Below, in pieces: positions 1 to 10,577 of a stretch of DNA of 64,000 nt (its first letter is position 1; each line of letters starts with the position of its first letter). The position numbers were made by a program, and so were the translations under genes. The notes under the pieces were generated by a model, which did no database searches, was not told the origin of the DNA, and saw nothing but the letters and a program-made list of their open reading frames with translations. This DNA comes from Thermoleophilia bacterium UBA6103 (GTDB lineage Bacteria > Actinomycetota > Thermoleophilia > UBA2241), in NCBI GenBank assembly GCA_002423545.1, contig DIWP01000046.1, positions 1 through 64,000 of the forward strand. The letters run 5' to 3'.

Positions 1-2
1 AG

Positions 3-1379
3 CAGCTCTACGAGTGGGCCGTCCATCTCATCAGGACCGGCAAGGCGTACGTCGACGACCTCTCCGCCGAGCAGATCCGCGAGTATCGCGGCACGCTCAC
101 CGAGCCCGGCCGCGACAGTCCCTGGCGGGACCGGCCGATCGAGGAGAGCCTCGACCTCTTCGAGCGCATGCGCGCCGGCGAGCTCCCCGACGGCGCCCGC
201 GTGCTGCGGGCCCGCATCGACATGGCCTCCGGCAACATCAACCTGCGCGACCCCATCCTGTATCGCATCGTCCACGCCGAGCACCCGCGCACCGGCGACG
301 CTTGGTGCATCTATCCCACCTACGACTTCGCCCACGGGCAGTCCGACGCCATCGAGGGCATCACGCACTCCATCTGCACCCTCGAGTTCAGCGACCACCG
401 GCCGCTCTACGACTGGCTCATCGAGAACCTGCCGGTGCCGTCGCGTCCGCGGCAGTACGAGTTCGCCCGCCTCAGCCTCACCCACACGGTGCTCTCCAAG
501 CGCGTGCTGCTGCGCCTGGTCAACGAGGGCCTCGTGCGCGGCTGGGACGATCCGCGCATGCCCACCATGTCGGCGCTGCGCCGGCGTGGCTTCCCCGCCG
601 AGGGCATCCGCGACTTTGCGGCGCTGATCGGCGTTGCCAAGTCAGACAACGTCGTCGAGGTCGGCATGCTGGAGCACGCGGTGCGCAACGTGCTCAACCG
701 CACCGCCCCGCGCCGCTTCGGCGTGCTCGATCCCCTCAAGCTGGTCGTCGAAGACTATCCCGAGGGCCAGGTCGAGGAGCTGGAGGTCGTCAACAACCCG
801 GAGGATCCGTCTGCCGGGACGCGGCGCGTGCCGTTCTCCCGCGAGCTGTGGATAGAGCGCGACGACTTCATGGAAGACCCGCCGCGCAAGTTCTTCCGTC
901 TGGCCCCCGGCCGCGAGGTGCGGCTGCGCTCCGCCTACTTCGTCACCTGTCGCGAGGTCGTCAAGGACGACGAGGGCCGGGTCGTCGAGCTGCGCTGCAC
1001 CTACGACCCGGCCACCCGCGGCGGCGCCGCTCCCGACGGCCGCCGCGTGAAGGGCACCCTGCACTGGCTGTCGGCGGCCCACGCCGTGCCGGCCGAGGTC
1101 CGCCTGTACGACTACCTGTTCCGCAGCCCGCACCCGGGCAGCGACGGTCGCGAGCTTTTCGACGACCTCGACCCGGACTCCGAGACGGTGCTGCGCCGCT
1201 GCTTCGTGGAGCCGTGTCTCTCCGAGCTGCCGGTCGGCGAGACGGTGCAGTTCGAGCGCCTCGGCTACTTCTGCCCCGACCCCGACTCGGCGCCCGGCGC
1301 ACTGGTCTTCAACCGCACGCTGACGCTCAAGGACACCTGGGCGAAGCTGCAGAAGCAGGGGCGGCACGACACGGCCTGA
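3..1379 (+). CDS. glnS: Glutaminyl-tRNA synthetase, 5'-truncated by window edge
   Basis: Class I aminoacyl-tRNA synthetase that charges tRNA-Gln with glutamine. The reading frame is open from the first bases, and 458 residues of the C-terminal part are present; the N-terminal HIGH motif lies outside the window. The VLSKR segment near fragment residue 163 is the KMSKS-type ATP-binding loop. It is followed by a long all-beta C-terminal region (from about residue 250) typical of GlnRS anticodon-binding domains. The choice of GlnRS over non-discriminating GluRS rests on this beta-barrel C-terminus and on the tRNA-Gln gene about 130 bases downstream. A bacterium carrying GlnRS need not depend on the GatCAB transamidation route for Gln-tRNA; whether gatCAB is also present cannot be seen here. 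Confidence 0.95.
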   Translation, partial: QLYEWAVHLIRTGKAYVDDLSAEQIREYRGTLTEPGRDSPWRDRPIEESLDLFERMRAGELPDGARVLRARIDMASGNINLRDPILYRIVHAEHPRTGDAWCIYPTYDFAHGQSDAIEGITHSICTLEFSDHRPLYDWLIENLPVPSRPRQYEFARLSLTHTVLSKRVLLRLVNEGLVRGWDDPRMPTMSALRRRGFPAEGIRDFAALIGVAKSDNVVEVGMLEHAVRNVLNRTAPRRFGVLDPLKLVVEDYPEGQVEELEVVNNPEDPSAGTRRVPFSRELWIERDDFMEDPPRKFFRLAPGREVRLRSAYFVTCREVVKDDEGRVVELRCTYDPATRGGAAPDGRRVKGTLHWLSAAHAVPAEVRLYDYLFRSPHPGSDGRELFDDLDPDSETVLRRCFVEPCLSELPVGETVQFERLGYFCPDPDSAPGALVFNRTLTLKDTWAKLQKQGRHDTA

Positions 1380-1459
1380 GCGTCCGCGCCGGCTGCTTCA
1401 TCACCGTCTCCCATGCCGGGCCTCGATGCATCGAGGCGCAGTGGTGACGTAGCGCGAGC

Positions 1460-1488
1460 TTGAGGAGGGCGCAGCCGCGCGGTACACT
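1460..1488 (+). promoter_or_regulatory. Promoter of tRNA-Gln
   Basis: A TTGAGG -35 (1460-1465) and a TACACT -10 (1483-1488) are separated by exactly 17 bases and end about 20 bases before the mature tRNA start. The same -10 hexamer occurs in the promoter at 3224-3252. Assigned by eye. Confidence 0.5.
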
Positions 1489-1508
1489 GTGCAGCCTGCA
1501 AGTCTCGC

Positions 1509-1584
1509 TGGCGAGTGGCCTAACTGGCAAGGCACCTGACTCTGGATCAGGGGATTGGAGGTTCGAGTCCTCCCTCGCCAGCCA
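1509..1584 (+). tRNA. tRNA-Gln (anticodon CTG)
   Basis: Complete 76-nt cloverleaf with an encoded CCA end. The acceptor stem TGGCGAG pairs with CTCGCCA, and the discriminator is G. The anticodon stem CCTGA/TCAGG encloses the loop CTCTGGA, so the anticodon is CTG, reading CAG glutamine codons. The T-loop is TTCGAGT. Its place right after glnS pairs the enzyme with its substrate tRNA. Confidence 0.95.
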
Positions 1585-1742
1585 TCTTCCTTCCTCCGCC
1601 CCCGCGTTCCGCTCTCTGTCCGGCGTCCCTGCTGTCGAGAAAGAGGTGGAGCCGGAAGGGCGTCAGTGGTGTGACGCAGGCACCGAAGCCGCGTCCCGCG
1701 GTGGAACGCACCTGCCGGAGCCACGGTGACGATTGTCCGCGG

Positions 1743-2498
1743 TCACGCCGGCGGTGCGTTGACGATCACCGGCAGCTTGCCTCGCCACGCCGCCCACATC
1801 TCGGGCTTCGTCGCCAGCTCGCACATGAAGTGCGCCACGTTGGCCATGTTCGTCTGGCCGGGCCGGAACAGGCTGTCCACCAGGCCTTGGTGCAGCGCGT
1901 AGTCCGTGACCTCTCCGTCCTTCAGCGTGTCGGGGCGGACGACGACCCACTGCGCGCAGGGATCGTCGGCCGCGACGACCTCGTGGAGGAAGTCCGCGGC
2001 GCGCTGGTTGTCCCTCGCCGGCGGGACGAGGCCGCGCAGCATCCAGACGACCGCCCGCTCGAAGCGTCTGCGACGCGTGTCCAAGCCTTCCCGGCGGTTC
2101 ACGGAGACGCTGCTCATCAGGATCAGCTTCACCGGCTGCGCGGGCCGCAGTGCCCGGGCCGCCCCGTACACTCGCTTGACCGACCGGGTGACGAGGTTGT
2201 GAGGCGGCCCGAGCACCCCCTGCACGCTGACGGTGTGGCCGAGACAGGAGATCACCGCGTCGCAGCCGTTGACCAGTTCCTTCACCTGGTCGTCGCTCAT
2301 CGAGAGCAGGTCGGCGACGACCACCGCCAGCTGCGGGTCATCGCCCACGCCCGCCGGCAGACGATCGGCAGAGCGGACCACTGCCCGCACGTGTACGTCG
2401 CGCTCCAGTAGTCGTTGCAGGACCAGTCTGCCCGTCCGCCCGGTGCCGCCCAGGACCAGCACCGTCTGCTCGGCGCGAGTTGCGGAAACGTTCATCAT
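1743..2498 (-). CDS. NAD(P)-binding NmrA/SDR-like protein
   Basis: 251-residue Rossmann-fold protein. The dinucleotide motif GGTGRTG is at residues 17-23, followed by the VVRSADRLP segment expected of atypical short-chain dehydrogenases of the NmrA/NAD(P)H-binding type (PF13460-like). Substrate unknown. It is the last gene of a leftward operon and its start overlaps the stop of the XRE regulator gene by four bases (ATGA), so the two are probably translationally coupled. The second Met two codons in could also be the start. It could be a redox sensor or a reductase; nothing in the sequence decides this. Confidence 0.8.
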   Translation of the reverse strand: MMNVSATRAEQTVLVLGGTGRTGRLVLQRLLERDVHVRAVVRSADRLPAGVGDDPQLAVVVADLLSMSDDQVKELVNGCDAVISCLGHTVSVQGVLGPPHNLVTRSVKRVYGAARALRPAQPVKLILMSSVSVNRREGLDTRRRRFERAVVWMLRGLVPPARDNQRAADFLHEVVAADDPCAQWVVVRPDTLKDGEVTDYALHQGLVDSLFRPGQTNMANVAHFMCELATKPEMWAAWRGKLPVIVNAPPA

Positions 2499-2716
2499 TC
2501 ACCCTCCGGATACTGAAACACCTCATCGAGGGGGACGCCGAACACCCTGGCGATCTGGAAGGCCACCTCGAGCGACGGCGAGTAGCGGCCTTGCTCGATG
2601 GCGATCACCGTCTGCCGCGTGACTCCCACGCGGTCGGCGAGCTCGGCCTGCGTCATCTCGCCGGCCGCGAACCGCAGCGCCCGGATGCGGTTGGTCACCC
2701 TGGTCGGCTTGCCCAT
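2495..2716 (-). CDS. XRE/Cro-family transcriptional regulator
   Basis: Small 73-residue DNA-binding protein made almost entirely of one helix-turn-helix domain (residues about 7-62): TQAELADRVGVTRQTVIAIE is a classic HTH_3 signature and PSLEVAFQIARVFGVPLDEVF completes the fold. It starts two bases from the stop of the upstream membrane-protein gene and overlaps the downstream reductase gene by four bases, so the three genes form one operon. Small XRE proteins of this type commonly pair with a membrane protein of the DUF2178 kind. Its likely target is the inverted repeat at 3199-3218 in the operon's own promoter (inference). Confidence 0.9.
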   Translation of the reverse strand: MGKPTRVTNRIRALRFAAGEMTQAELADRVGVTRQTVIAIEQGRYSPSLEVAFQIARVFGVPLDEVFQYPEGE

Positions 2717-2718
2717 CG

Positions 2719-3171
2719 CTAGAAGCCCCTGCGGTAGGCGACGAGCTTGACCACCGACCCGACGAGCGTCCCGACCGCGAACGACAGGTAGAGCGCGTTG
2801 GCGATCCAGAAGTAGTCGTACTCGAGCATGGTGAGCGCGAGCACAGCGACCACACCGGCTGAGGAGACGTAGAAGCCGACCAGGTCGCCGTGACGGGAGA
2901 TGCGGACGTCCCGCTCGTCTTTGCGGTCGATCTCCCCGGCTGCGGATCTGCCGCGCACCTCGGCCGCGACGGCGGTGCCGATGGCCGTCGCGATCGCCCC
3001 CGCGATCGTCAGTCCGATCGACGCGCCGATGGCGATGATGAGCGGCCACTGGTAGTGGATGTCGGCCGCGGGAACATCGCCGAGCCGGCCCAGCATGATC
3101 GCGAAGTACACCACGGGGACGACCAGCGTGACCACCAGGCTGACCCACGTCATCTTCTCTTCGAACGGCAT
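2719..3171 (-). CDS. Membrane protein paired with XRE regulator (DUF2178-like)
   Basis: 150-residue protein with four hydrophobic segments (about residues 8-28, 43-68, 98-115 and 122-142) and a polar loop between the second and third carrying RKDERD. The layout matches the DUF2178-like membrane proteins often encoded directly before a small XRE regulator. A strong ribosome binding site, AAGGAGG, lies eight bases before the ATG. Function unknown; a sensory or regulatory partner of the XRE protein is a reasonable guess from the gene order. Confidence 0.75.
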   Translation of the reverse strand: MPFEEKMTWVSLVVTLVVPVVYFAIMLGRLGDVPAADIHYQWPLIIAIGASIGLTIAGAIATAIGTAVAAEVRGRSAAGEIDRKDERDVRISRHGDLVGFYVSSAGVVAVLALTMLEYDYFWIANALYLSFAVGTLVGSVVKLVAYRRGF

Positions 3172-3198
3172 CGCCTCTTCCTCCTTGCGTTCGACGGT

Positions 3199-3218
3199 AT
3201 GTCAGAAATCTTTGACAT
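3199..3218. promoter_or_regulatory. Inverted repeat, putative XRE operator
   Basis: ATGTCA and TGACAT form six-base perfect arms around an eight-base spacer. The repeat lies just downstream of the -10 box of the leftward promoter, covering the expected transcription start, where a repressor would block initiation. Assigning it to the XRE protein encoded in the same operon is inference. Confidence 0.5.
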
Positions 3219-3223
3219 GCCGT

Positions 3224-3252
3224 AGTGTAAAGCAGGGTCGACACGATGTCAA
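3224..3252 (-). promoter_or_regulatory. Promoter of the membrane protein/XRE/reductase operon
   Basis: On the minus strand a consensus TTGACA -35 (3247-3252) is 17 bases from a TACACT -10 (3224-3229). Transcription would start inside the inverted repeat at 3199-3218, about 45 bases before the first ATG. Confidence 0.65.
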
Positions 3253-3389
3253 TAATTCTTTATTTCCGCGCTCGAAGGAGCGAAGGGCGGGGGTCGGTCT
3301 TCTCGGCGGGACTCGACGAAGACACGCCGAGCCGGCCTTCTGCGGCGGGGGCAGCGCAGCGCGAGAAGCTCAAGGGGTAAAAGGATGAG

Positions 3390-3465
3390 TGGTAGCGCAT
3401 ACGGGATTTGAACCCGTGTTACCGCCGTGAGAGGGCGGCGTCCTAGGCCCCTAGACGAATGCGCC
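3390..3465 (-). tRNA. tRNA-Glu (anticodon CTC)
   Basis: Complete 76-nt cloverleaf on the minus strand with an encoded CCA. The acceptor stem GGCGCAT pairs with ATGCGCT (one G-T pair). The anticodon stem CCGCC/GGCGG encloses the loop CTCTCAC, giving anticodon CTC. The T-arm is ACGGG TTCAAAT CCCGT. Confidence 0.95.
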
Positions 3466-3577
3466 ACGCGGGGATGCCCGGCTCTGCGACGGCGACGATG
3501 TCGCCGACCGTCAGTGCGGGTGGCTGCGGGACGAGGACCAAGTCCGATCCCGCAACGGCGCAATAGGATAGCACACG

Positions 3578-3955
3578 ATGACGCATGCAACCGAGCACAT
3601 CACCGATCCGTCCGTGTTCCGCCTGCGGGCGTCGGCCACGCCGACCGGCGTGCTCTTCGCGTGGGACTATCCCGGGGCGACGTTGTTGCGGGTGCGCATC
3701 CAGCGCTCGCAGGACGTGTTCGTGGACGATCCCGACGACGAGCCGGCCGTAGTGTACGACGGTGTCGGCGGCAGCTTCCGCGATACCGGTGCGGAAGCCG
3801 GTCACGAGTACTTCTACACGGTGTGGGCGTGCCACGCTGAAGCACCCGGCGCGCAGGATGCGGCCGGGTGGGTGCTCTGGGAGCGCACGCGGATGCGCGC
3901 CGGGGGCCGGTCTCGCCTGCGGCGAGTGCTGTCGCGCTGGCGTGGGAGAGCATGA
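3578..3955 (+). CDS. Hypothetical protein with fibronectin type III-like fold
   Basis: 125-residue protein with no signal peptide or membrane segment. Alternating hydrophobic strands, an FAWDYPG segment near residue 28 and the GHEYFYTVWACHA strand near residue 76 look like a single fibronectin type III-like beta sandwich; the end (RMRAGGRSRLRRVLSRWRGRA) is strongly basic. A TAGGAT -10-like hexamer at 3564-3569 lies eight bases before the ATG and no ribosome binding site is visible, so the mRNA may be leaderless. I do not recognise a specific function. Confidence 0.65.
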   Translation: MTHATEHITDPSVFRLRASATPTGVLFAWDYPGATLLRVRIQRSQDVFVDDPDDEPAVVYDGVGGSFRDTGAEAGHEYFYTVWACHAEAPGAQDAAGWVLWERTRMRAGGRSRLRRVLSRWRGRA

Positions 3956-4054
3956 GCGCGCTCTGAGCTGTGGCTGTGGCGCGCCGGGCGTGACGCCGGT
4001 CGACGCTGGTCGCGACACGCCGGGCGCGGACGCGCCCCCCTGCCGGCGCCGGCC

Positions 4055-4429
4055 TCAGACTTCGATCAGCTCCACCCAGTTGCCGTCGGGGTCGGCGATG
4101 AAAGCTATCTTCGGCCCCGTGCCCTCCAGCAGGTACGGTTCGCGGACGCCGGTGGCGCCGGCAGCCAGGAGTCGGGGGTAGAGCTCGTCGAGTCCTTCGA
4201 CCTCGAAGGCGAAGTGGGCGAAGCGCTCGCCGCCGTCGTAGCCGTCGTCCTTGCCCCAGTTGTAGACCAGCTCGATCTGGAAGCCGCCCTCCGGCGGCTC
4301 GATGAACACCAGGGTGGCCTCGCCCTTCTCCAGGATCTCCCTCCCGGTCTCCTTCATTCCCAGCAGCTCGTAGAACGCGACGGCCGCGTCGATGTCTCTG
4401 GTGCGTGTGGCGACGTGGACGAACTTCAT
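4055..4429 (-). CDS. Lactoylglutathione lyase-like VOC protein
   Basis: 124-residue single-domain vicinal-oxygen-chelate protein with the two beta-alpha-beta-beta-beta modules of glyoxalase I. All four metal ligands of the family are in place: His in KFVHVATR near the N-terminus, Glu in FQIELVYN, His in RFAHFAFEV and Glu in NWVELIEV at the end. It probably isomerises a methylglyoxal-thiol adduct, but actinobacteria usually lack glutathione, so the true thiol is open and another VOC reaction is possible. The ATG at 4429 is chosen because the domain begins there and GGAGGAAG lies just upstream; longer forms add unrelated residues. Confidence 0.85.
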   Translation of the reverse strand: MKFVHVATRTRDIDAAVAFYELLGMKETGREILEKGEATLVFIEPPEGGFQIELVYNWGKDDGYDGGERFAHFAFEVEGLDELYPRLLAAGATGVREPYLLEGTGPKIAFIADPDGNWVELIEV

Positions 4430-4601
4430 CGGCGTCTTCCTCCGGGTCGGACGGCACGTGTGGGGCAGCTTCTCATCTCTCTTCTCGACTTTGGCGTGTG
4501 AGACCGGCGGCTCGTGTACCGGTAGTGCGGACGGTATACCCTTGCCCGCAGATGCGGGCACCTCGTGTCGTGGTGGGCAGAGGGATGTGAGGAGGGTGTC
4601 G

Positions 4602-5144
4602 GTGCCGATCGTGAGCTATCAGGGCAAGGCACCCCGGTTCGCCGACGGCGTGTTCGTGGCGCCCACCGCCGCGATCATCGGCGATGTGGTGCTCGCCGAG
4701 GGGGCGAACATCTGGTACGGGGCGGTGCTGCGCGGCGATGTGGAGCGCATCTCTGTCGGGCTGACCACCAGCGTGCAGGACAACGCCGTCGTACACGCCG
4801 ACCCGGGGTTCCCGGTGGAGATCTCGGACGAGACGATCGTGGGTCATCTGGTCATGGTGCACGGCGCTGTGATCGGTCCGCGCTGCTTGATCGGCATGAG
4901 CAGCACCCTGCTCAACGGATGCCGCATAGGCGCCGAGAGCATCGTGGCGGCCGGCGCGCTGGTGACGCAGGGCAAGGTGTTCCCGCCGCGCAGCCTGATC
5001 ATGGGGTCGCCGGCCCGCGTGGTGCGGGAGCTGGGCGATGAGGACCTGGCTCCCCGCCTGGCGTACACGGCGCGGTACGCGCAGCGCGCGCGGCTCTACA
5101 TCGAGCAGGGACTGGCGGCCGACCTGAGCGCGTACCGGCGCTGA
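4602..5144 (+). CDS. Gamma-class carbonic anhydrase / hexapeptide-repeat protein
   Basis: 180-residue left-handed beta-helix protein. Hexapeptide repeats run from about residue 15 to 140 (AIIGDV, NIWYGA, VIGPRC, RIGAES), followed by a C-terminal helix. The metal-binding histidines of the gamma carbonic anhydrase family are present in NAVVHAD and GHLVMVHGAV. It would hydrate CO2 to bicarbonate, although many members are only ferripyochelin-binding-like or catalytically weak. The GTG at 4602 is preferred because GGAGGG lies just upstream and the family's IVSYQGKAP start follows at once. Confidence 0.88.
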   Translation: MPIVSYQGKAPRFADGVFVAPTAAIIGDVVLAEGANIWYGAVLRGDVERISVGLTTSVQDNAVVHADPGFPVEISDETIVGHLVMVHGAVIGPRCLIGMSSTLLNGCRIGAESIVAAGALVTQGKVFPPRSLIMGSPARVVRELGDEDLAPRLAYTARYAQRARLYIEQGLAADLSAYRR

Positions 5145-5202
5145 GGGGGCGCCGGGGCTGCACCGCGCCGGTCCGGCCTGCCGCGGCGGGCCGGGCCCGG
5201 CG

Positions 5203-5218
5203 GCGACCGTCCGGTCGC
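5203..5218. terminator. Possible bidirectional terminator hairpin
   Basis: GCGACC and GGTCGC form a six-base stem with a four-base loop between the convergent carbonic anhydrase and fumarase genes. There is no T-tract on either side, so this is weak evidence. Confidence 0.3.
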
Positions 5219-5229
5219 AGTCCGGGCCG

Positions 5230-6690
<1,461 letters not shown>

Positions 6691-6761
6691 GAGTGCCCCC
6701 TTGCGAGGAATGGGCCGCTGTGCGTACGCATGGTACCGCAGCGGGTATCCAACATGACGAC

Positions 6762-7343
6762 ATGAGCGAGATCACCGAGACGTTCATCGCGCGTGACCGC
6801 GAGGAGTGGCGCACCTGGCTGGCTGAACACCATGCGCAGGCCGGCGAGATCTGGCTGCTGGTGGGAAAGAAGGGCAGCCCGGAGCCCGGTGCCAGCTACG
6901 ACGAGGCGGTCGAGGAGGCGCTGTGCTTCGGCTGGATCGACGGTCAGGCGAAGCGCTGGAACGAGCATCGGTACGCCGTGCGCTTCACGCCGCGGCGCCC
7001 CGGCAGCGTGTGGGCCGAGTCGAACAAGGCCCGCGTCGAGAGGCTGATCGCCGAGGGCCGCATGACGGCCGCCGGGCTTGCGGTCGTGGAGGCGGCCAGA
7101 GCGCACGGGGACTGGGATCGGCTGCCGCCGACGCGCGATCTGGACGAGGTACCCGCGGACCTGCAGGCGGCCCTCGACGCCGACCGGGCCGCAGGCGCGG
7201 GCTGGGACGCGCTGCCGCCGTCGTCGCGCCGTCAGTATGTCGGCTGGATCCTCGATGCGAGACGGCCGGCGACGCGGGAGCGTCGTGTGGCCGAGACTGT
7301 GCGCCGCGCCGGGCTGGGTCTGCGCGCCGGCGCGCCCGGCTGA
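6762..7343 (+). CDS. YdeI/OmdA-family protein
   Basis: 193-residue cytoplasmic protein of the YdeI/OmpD-associated family. The N-terminal half carries EEWRTWLAEHH, the YDEAVEEALCFGWIDG segment near residue 50 and FTPRRPGSVWAESNKARVERL near 84, which together mark the family; the C-terminal part (SRRQYVGWILDARRPATRERRV) matches the OmdA domain (PF13376). Members are linked to bacteriocin or peptide stress resistance by annotation, but no biochemical role is settled. It stands alone and convergent to the sirtuin gene. Confidence 0.85.
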   Translation: MSEITETFIARDREEWRTWLAEHHAQAGEIWLLVGKKGSPEPGASYDEAVEEALCFGWIDGQAKRWNEHRYAVRFTPRRPGSVWAESNKARVERLIAEGRMTAAGLAVVEAARAHGDWDRLPPTRDLDEVPADLQAALDADRAAGAGWDALPPSSRRQYVGWILDARRPATRERRVAETVRRAGLGLRAGAPG

Positions 7344-7414
7344 GCCATCCGCTGCGCAGGCGGTGGGCGGTCGCCCGCTCAGACAGGTGCGCCGGGTCGG
7401 GAGCGCGGGACCGG

Positions 7415-8242
7415 TCAGATCGGCAGGCCGGTCTGTGCGGCCTCTTCTTCCATCGCCGCGAGCAGGCGCGGCAGCACGTCGCCGCCGGGGCCGCGCAGGA
7501 AGACATCGGCGAGGGCGGCGACCTCGTCCTCGTCGGGGTTGACGTCGACGATGAAGGCACCGGCCCGTCGGGCCAGGATGGGCAGTGAGGCGGCCGGCTG
7601 CACCACACCCGACGTGCCGGCCACGAGCATCGCGTCGCAGGCCCGCGCCAGGTCGAAGGCGCGGGAGATGACCGCCTCGTCGAGCAGTTCGCCGAACCAC
7701 ACCACGTCCGGACGGATGAGACCGCCGCAATGGGGGCAGCGCGGCGGCCGCCGCGCCGGATCGGGCAGATCGGCCAGCTCGGCGCGGGTGAAGACGACCG
7801 GGCGGCCATCGGGCGTGCGATCGGCGTGTTGCCCATCCAGGCAACGGAATCTGGCGATGCTGCCGTGCAGCTCGACCACGTCTGTGGAGCCGGCCCGGGC
7901 GTGCAGGCCGTCGATGTTCTGGGTGACCACCACCAGCTCGGGGACGAGGCGCTCCATGGCGGCCAGCGCCAGGTGACCGGGGTTCGGCGCTGCGTCGGCG
8001 ACCAGTCCGAAACGGTGCTCGTACCACCCCCAGACGTACTCGGGGTCGCGCAGATAGCCCTCGCGGGTCGCCATGTCCATGGCGTCGTAGCGCGTCCAGA
8101 GGCCGTCGTCGGCGTCGCGGAACGTCGCGATGCCGCTCTCCTTGCTCACCCCGGCGCCGGTGAACACGACGAGGCGGCGCGCCGCCACCAGGCGGCGGGC
8201 GACCGTCCGAATCAGTCGGTCATCGTCGGGGACGTCTCCCAT
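7415..8242 (-). CDS. NAD-dependent protein deacylase, sirtuin family (CobB/SIRT5-like)
   Basis: 275-residue SIR2-family enzyme that removes acyl groups from lysine using NAD. GAGVS is at residues 29-33, TQNIDGLH at 107-114 and the catalytic His in LHGS at 126. Residues Tyr74 and Arg77 (YEHR) reproduce the Tyr-x2-Arg pair that lets CobB and SIRT5 bind succinyl-lysine. The zinc site is unusual: the first half has one Cys (RCLDGQH, Cys134) instead of CxxC, while the second half (CPHC) is normal, so His139 or another residue may serve as ligand. It stands upstream of pruA on the same strand, 30 bases past its stop. Confidence 0.88.
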   Translation of the reverse strand: MGDVPDDDRLIRTVARRLVAARRLVVFTGAGVSKESGIATFRDADDGLWTRYDAMDMATREGYLRDPEYVWGWYEHRFGLVADAAPNPGHLALAAMERLVPELVVVTQNIDGLHARAGSTDVVELHGSIARFRCLDGQHADRTPDGRPVVFTRAELADLPDPARRPPRCPHCGGLIRPDVVWFGELLDEAVISRAFDLARACDAMLVAGTSGVVQPAASLPILARRAGAFIVDVNPDEDEVAALADVFLRGPGGDVLPRLLAAMEEEAAQTGLPI

Positions 8243-8272
8243 GGCGATCGCCGATCCATTCCCGGGCGCGTG

Positions 8273-9910
<1,638 letters not shown>

Positions 9911-10304
9911 GACAGGCTCCTCCGTGGACGAGCGTGGGACCGGCGGCTGCCGTCTACTTTACCGAATCGCGGCCGGGTAGAAGGTGTGGCGACAGCCGAG
10001 GACGGAGCGCTGGAGCCATAGGTTTCCACCATGCCGGCCATCTGAGTTCATTGGCCGCCCCTGTCTCCACAGGCGGGATCCTCGGACGTCACGGGGCCCT
10101 TCTGGGGCGGCTGCGCCACGCCGGTCCGCCCCAGTCCTCCTTTGCCCGGCGAGGCCGTCAGGTCGTCTGCACCGGTACGGTGCGAGAAGCCGCGGAACGG
10201 CTCAGGACAGGCTCGCGCTGTGGAATACCTGCGTTGTGACACGGCCGCATCCTCCCTACGCTTGCAGCGGTCAGCAGTCGCACGATGTGGAGGAAGCGCG
10301 CGAG
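9911..10304. other. Divergent intergenic region between pruA and the KOR operon
   Basis: 394 bases without a convincing gene; short reading frames here lack family features. The leftward pruA promoter probably lies near 9956-9961 (TAAAGT on the minus strand). An imperfect hairpin, CCGCC...GGCGG, sits at about 10053-10076. No riboswitch or operator was recognised. Confidence 0.5.
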
Positions 10305-10577
10305 ATGGGGTCGGCGAGTCAGGCGGAGCGAGAGTCGGCGATGGTGAGGGCGCCTTCCGTGACCATCAGTGTGGCGCTCTGCAAGGCGTGCGGCATCTGT
10401 GTCGCGCTGTGCCCCAAGGGAGTGCTTGTCGAGGGGACCGGCGGCGTGCCCGACGTGTCGAACGCCGAGGCATGCACCAGCTGCCGCATCTGCGAGCTGC
10501 ACTGCCCGGATCTGGCCATCAACATCATCGACGCACGCGCCGCCTCGTCGACGGCAGACGCGGACGCCGACCGATGA
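10305..10577 (+). CDS. korD: 2-oxoacid:ferredoxin oxidoreductase, delta (ferredoxin) subunit
   Basis: 90-residue 2[4Fe-4S] ferredoxin. Two clusters are encoded by CKACGICVALCP and CTSCRICELHCP. It is the first gene of a four-gene KOR operon and its stop overlaps the next start by four bases (ATGA). It should pass electrons from the ThDP/iron-sulfur core to soluble ferredoxin. The ATG at 10305 has GGAGG upstream at long spacing; an ATG 12 codons later (10341) is also possible and would remove a non-conserved leader. Confidence 0.88.
   Translation: MGSASQAERESAMVRAPSVTISVALCKACGICVALCPKGVLVEGTGGVPDVSNAEACTSCRICELHCPDLAINIIDARAASSTADADADR

Noticed and set aside
3253..3389. Terminator hairpins after tRNA-Glu (CGCTC-GAAG-GAGCG at 3269-3282; CTCGGCG/CGCCGAG at 3302-3331)
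   Set aside because: Stems are plausible, but no T-tract follows on the minus strand; GC-rich DNA gives many such pairs.
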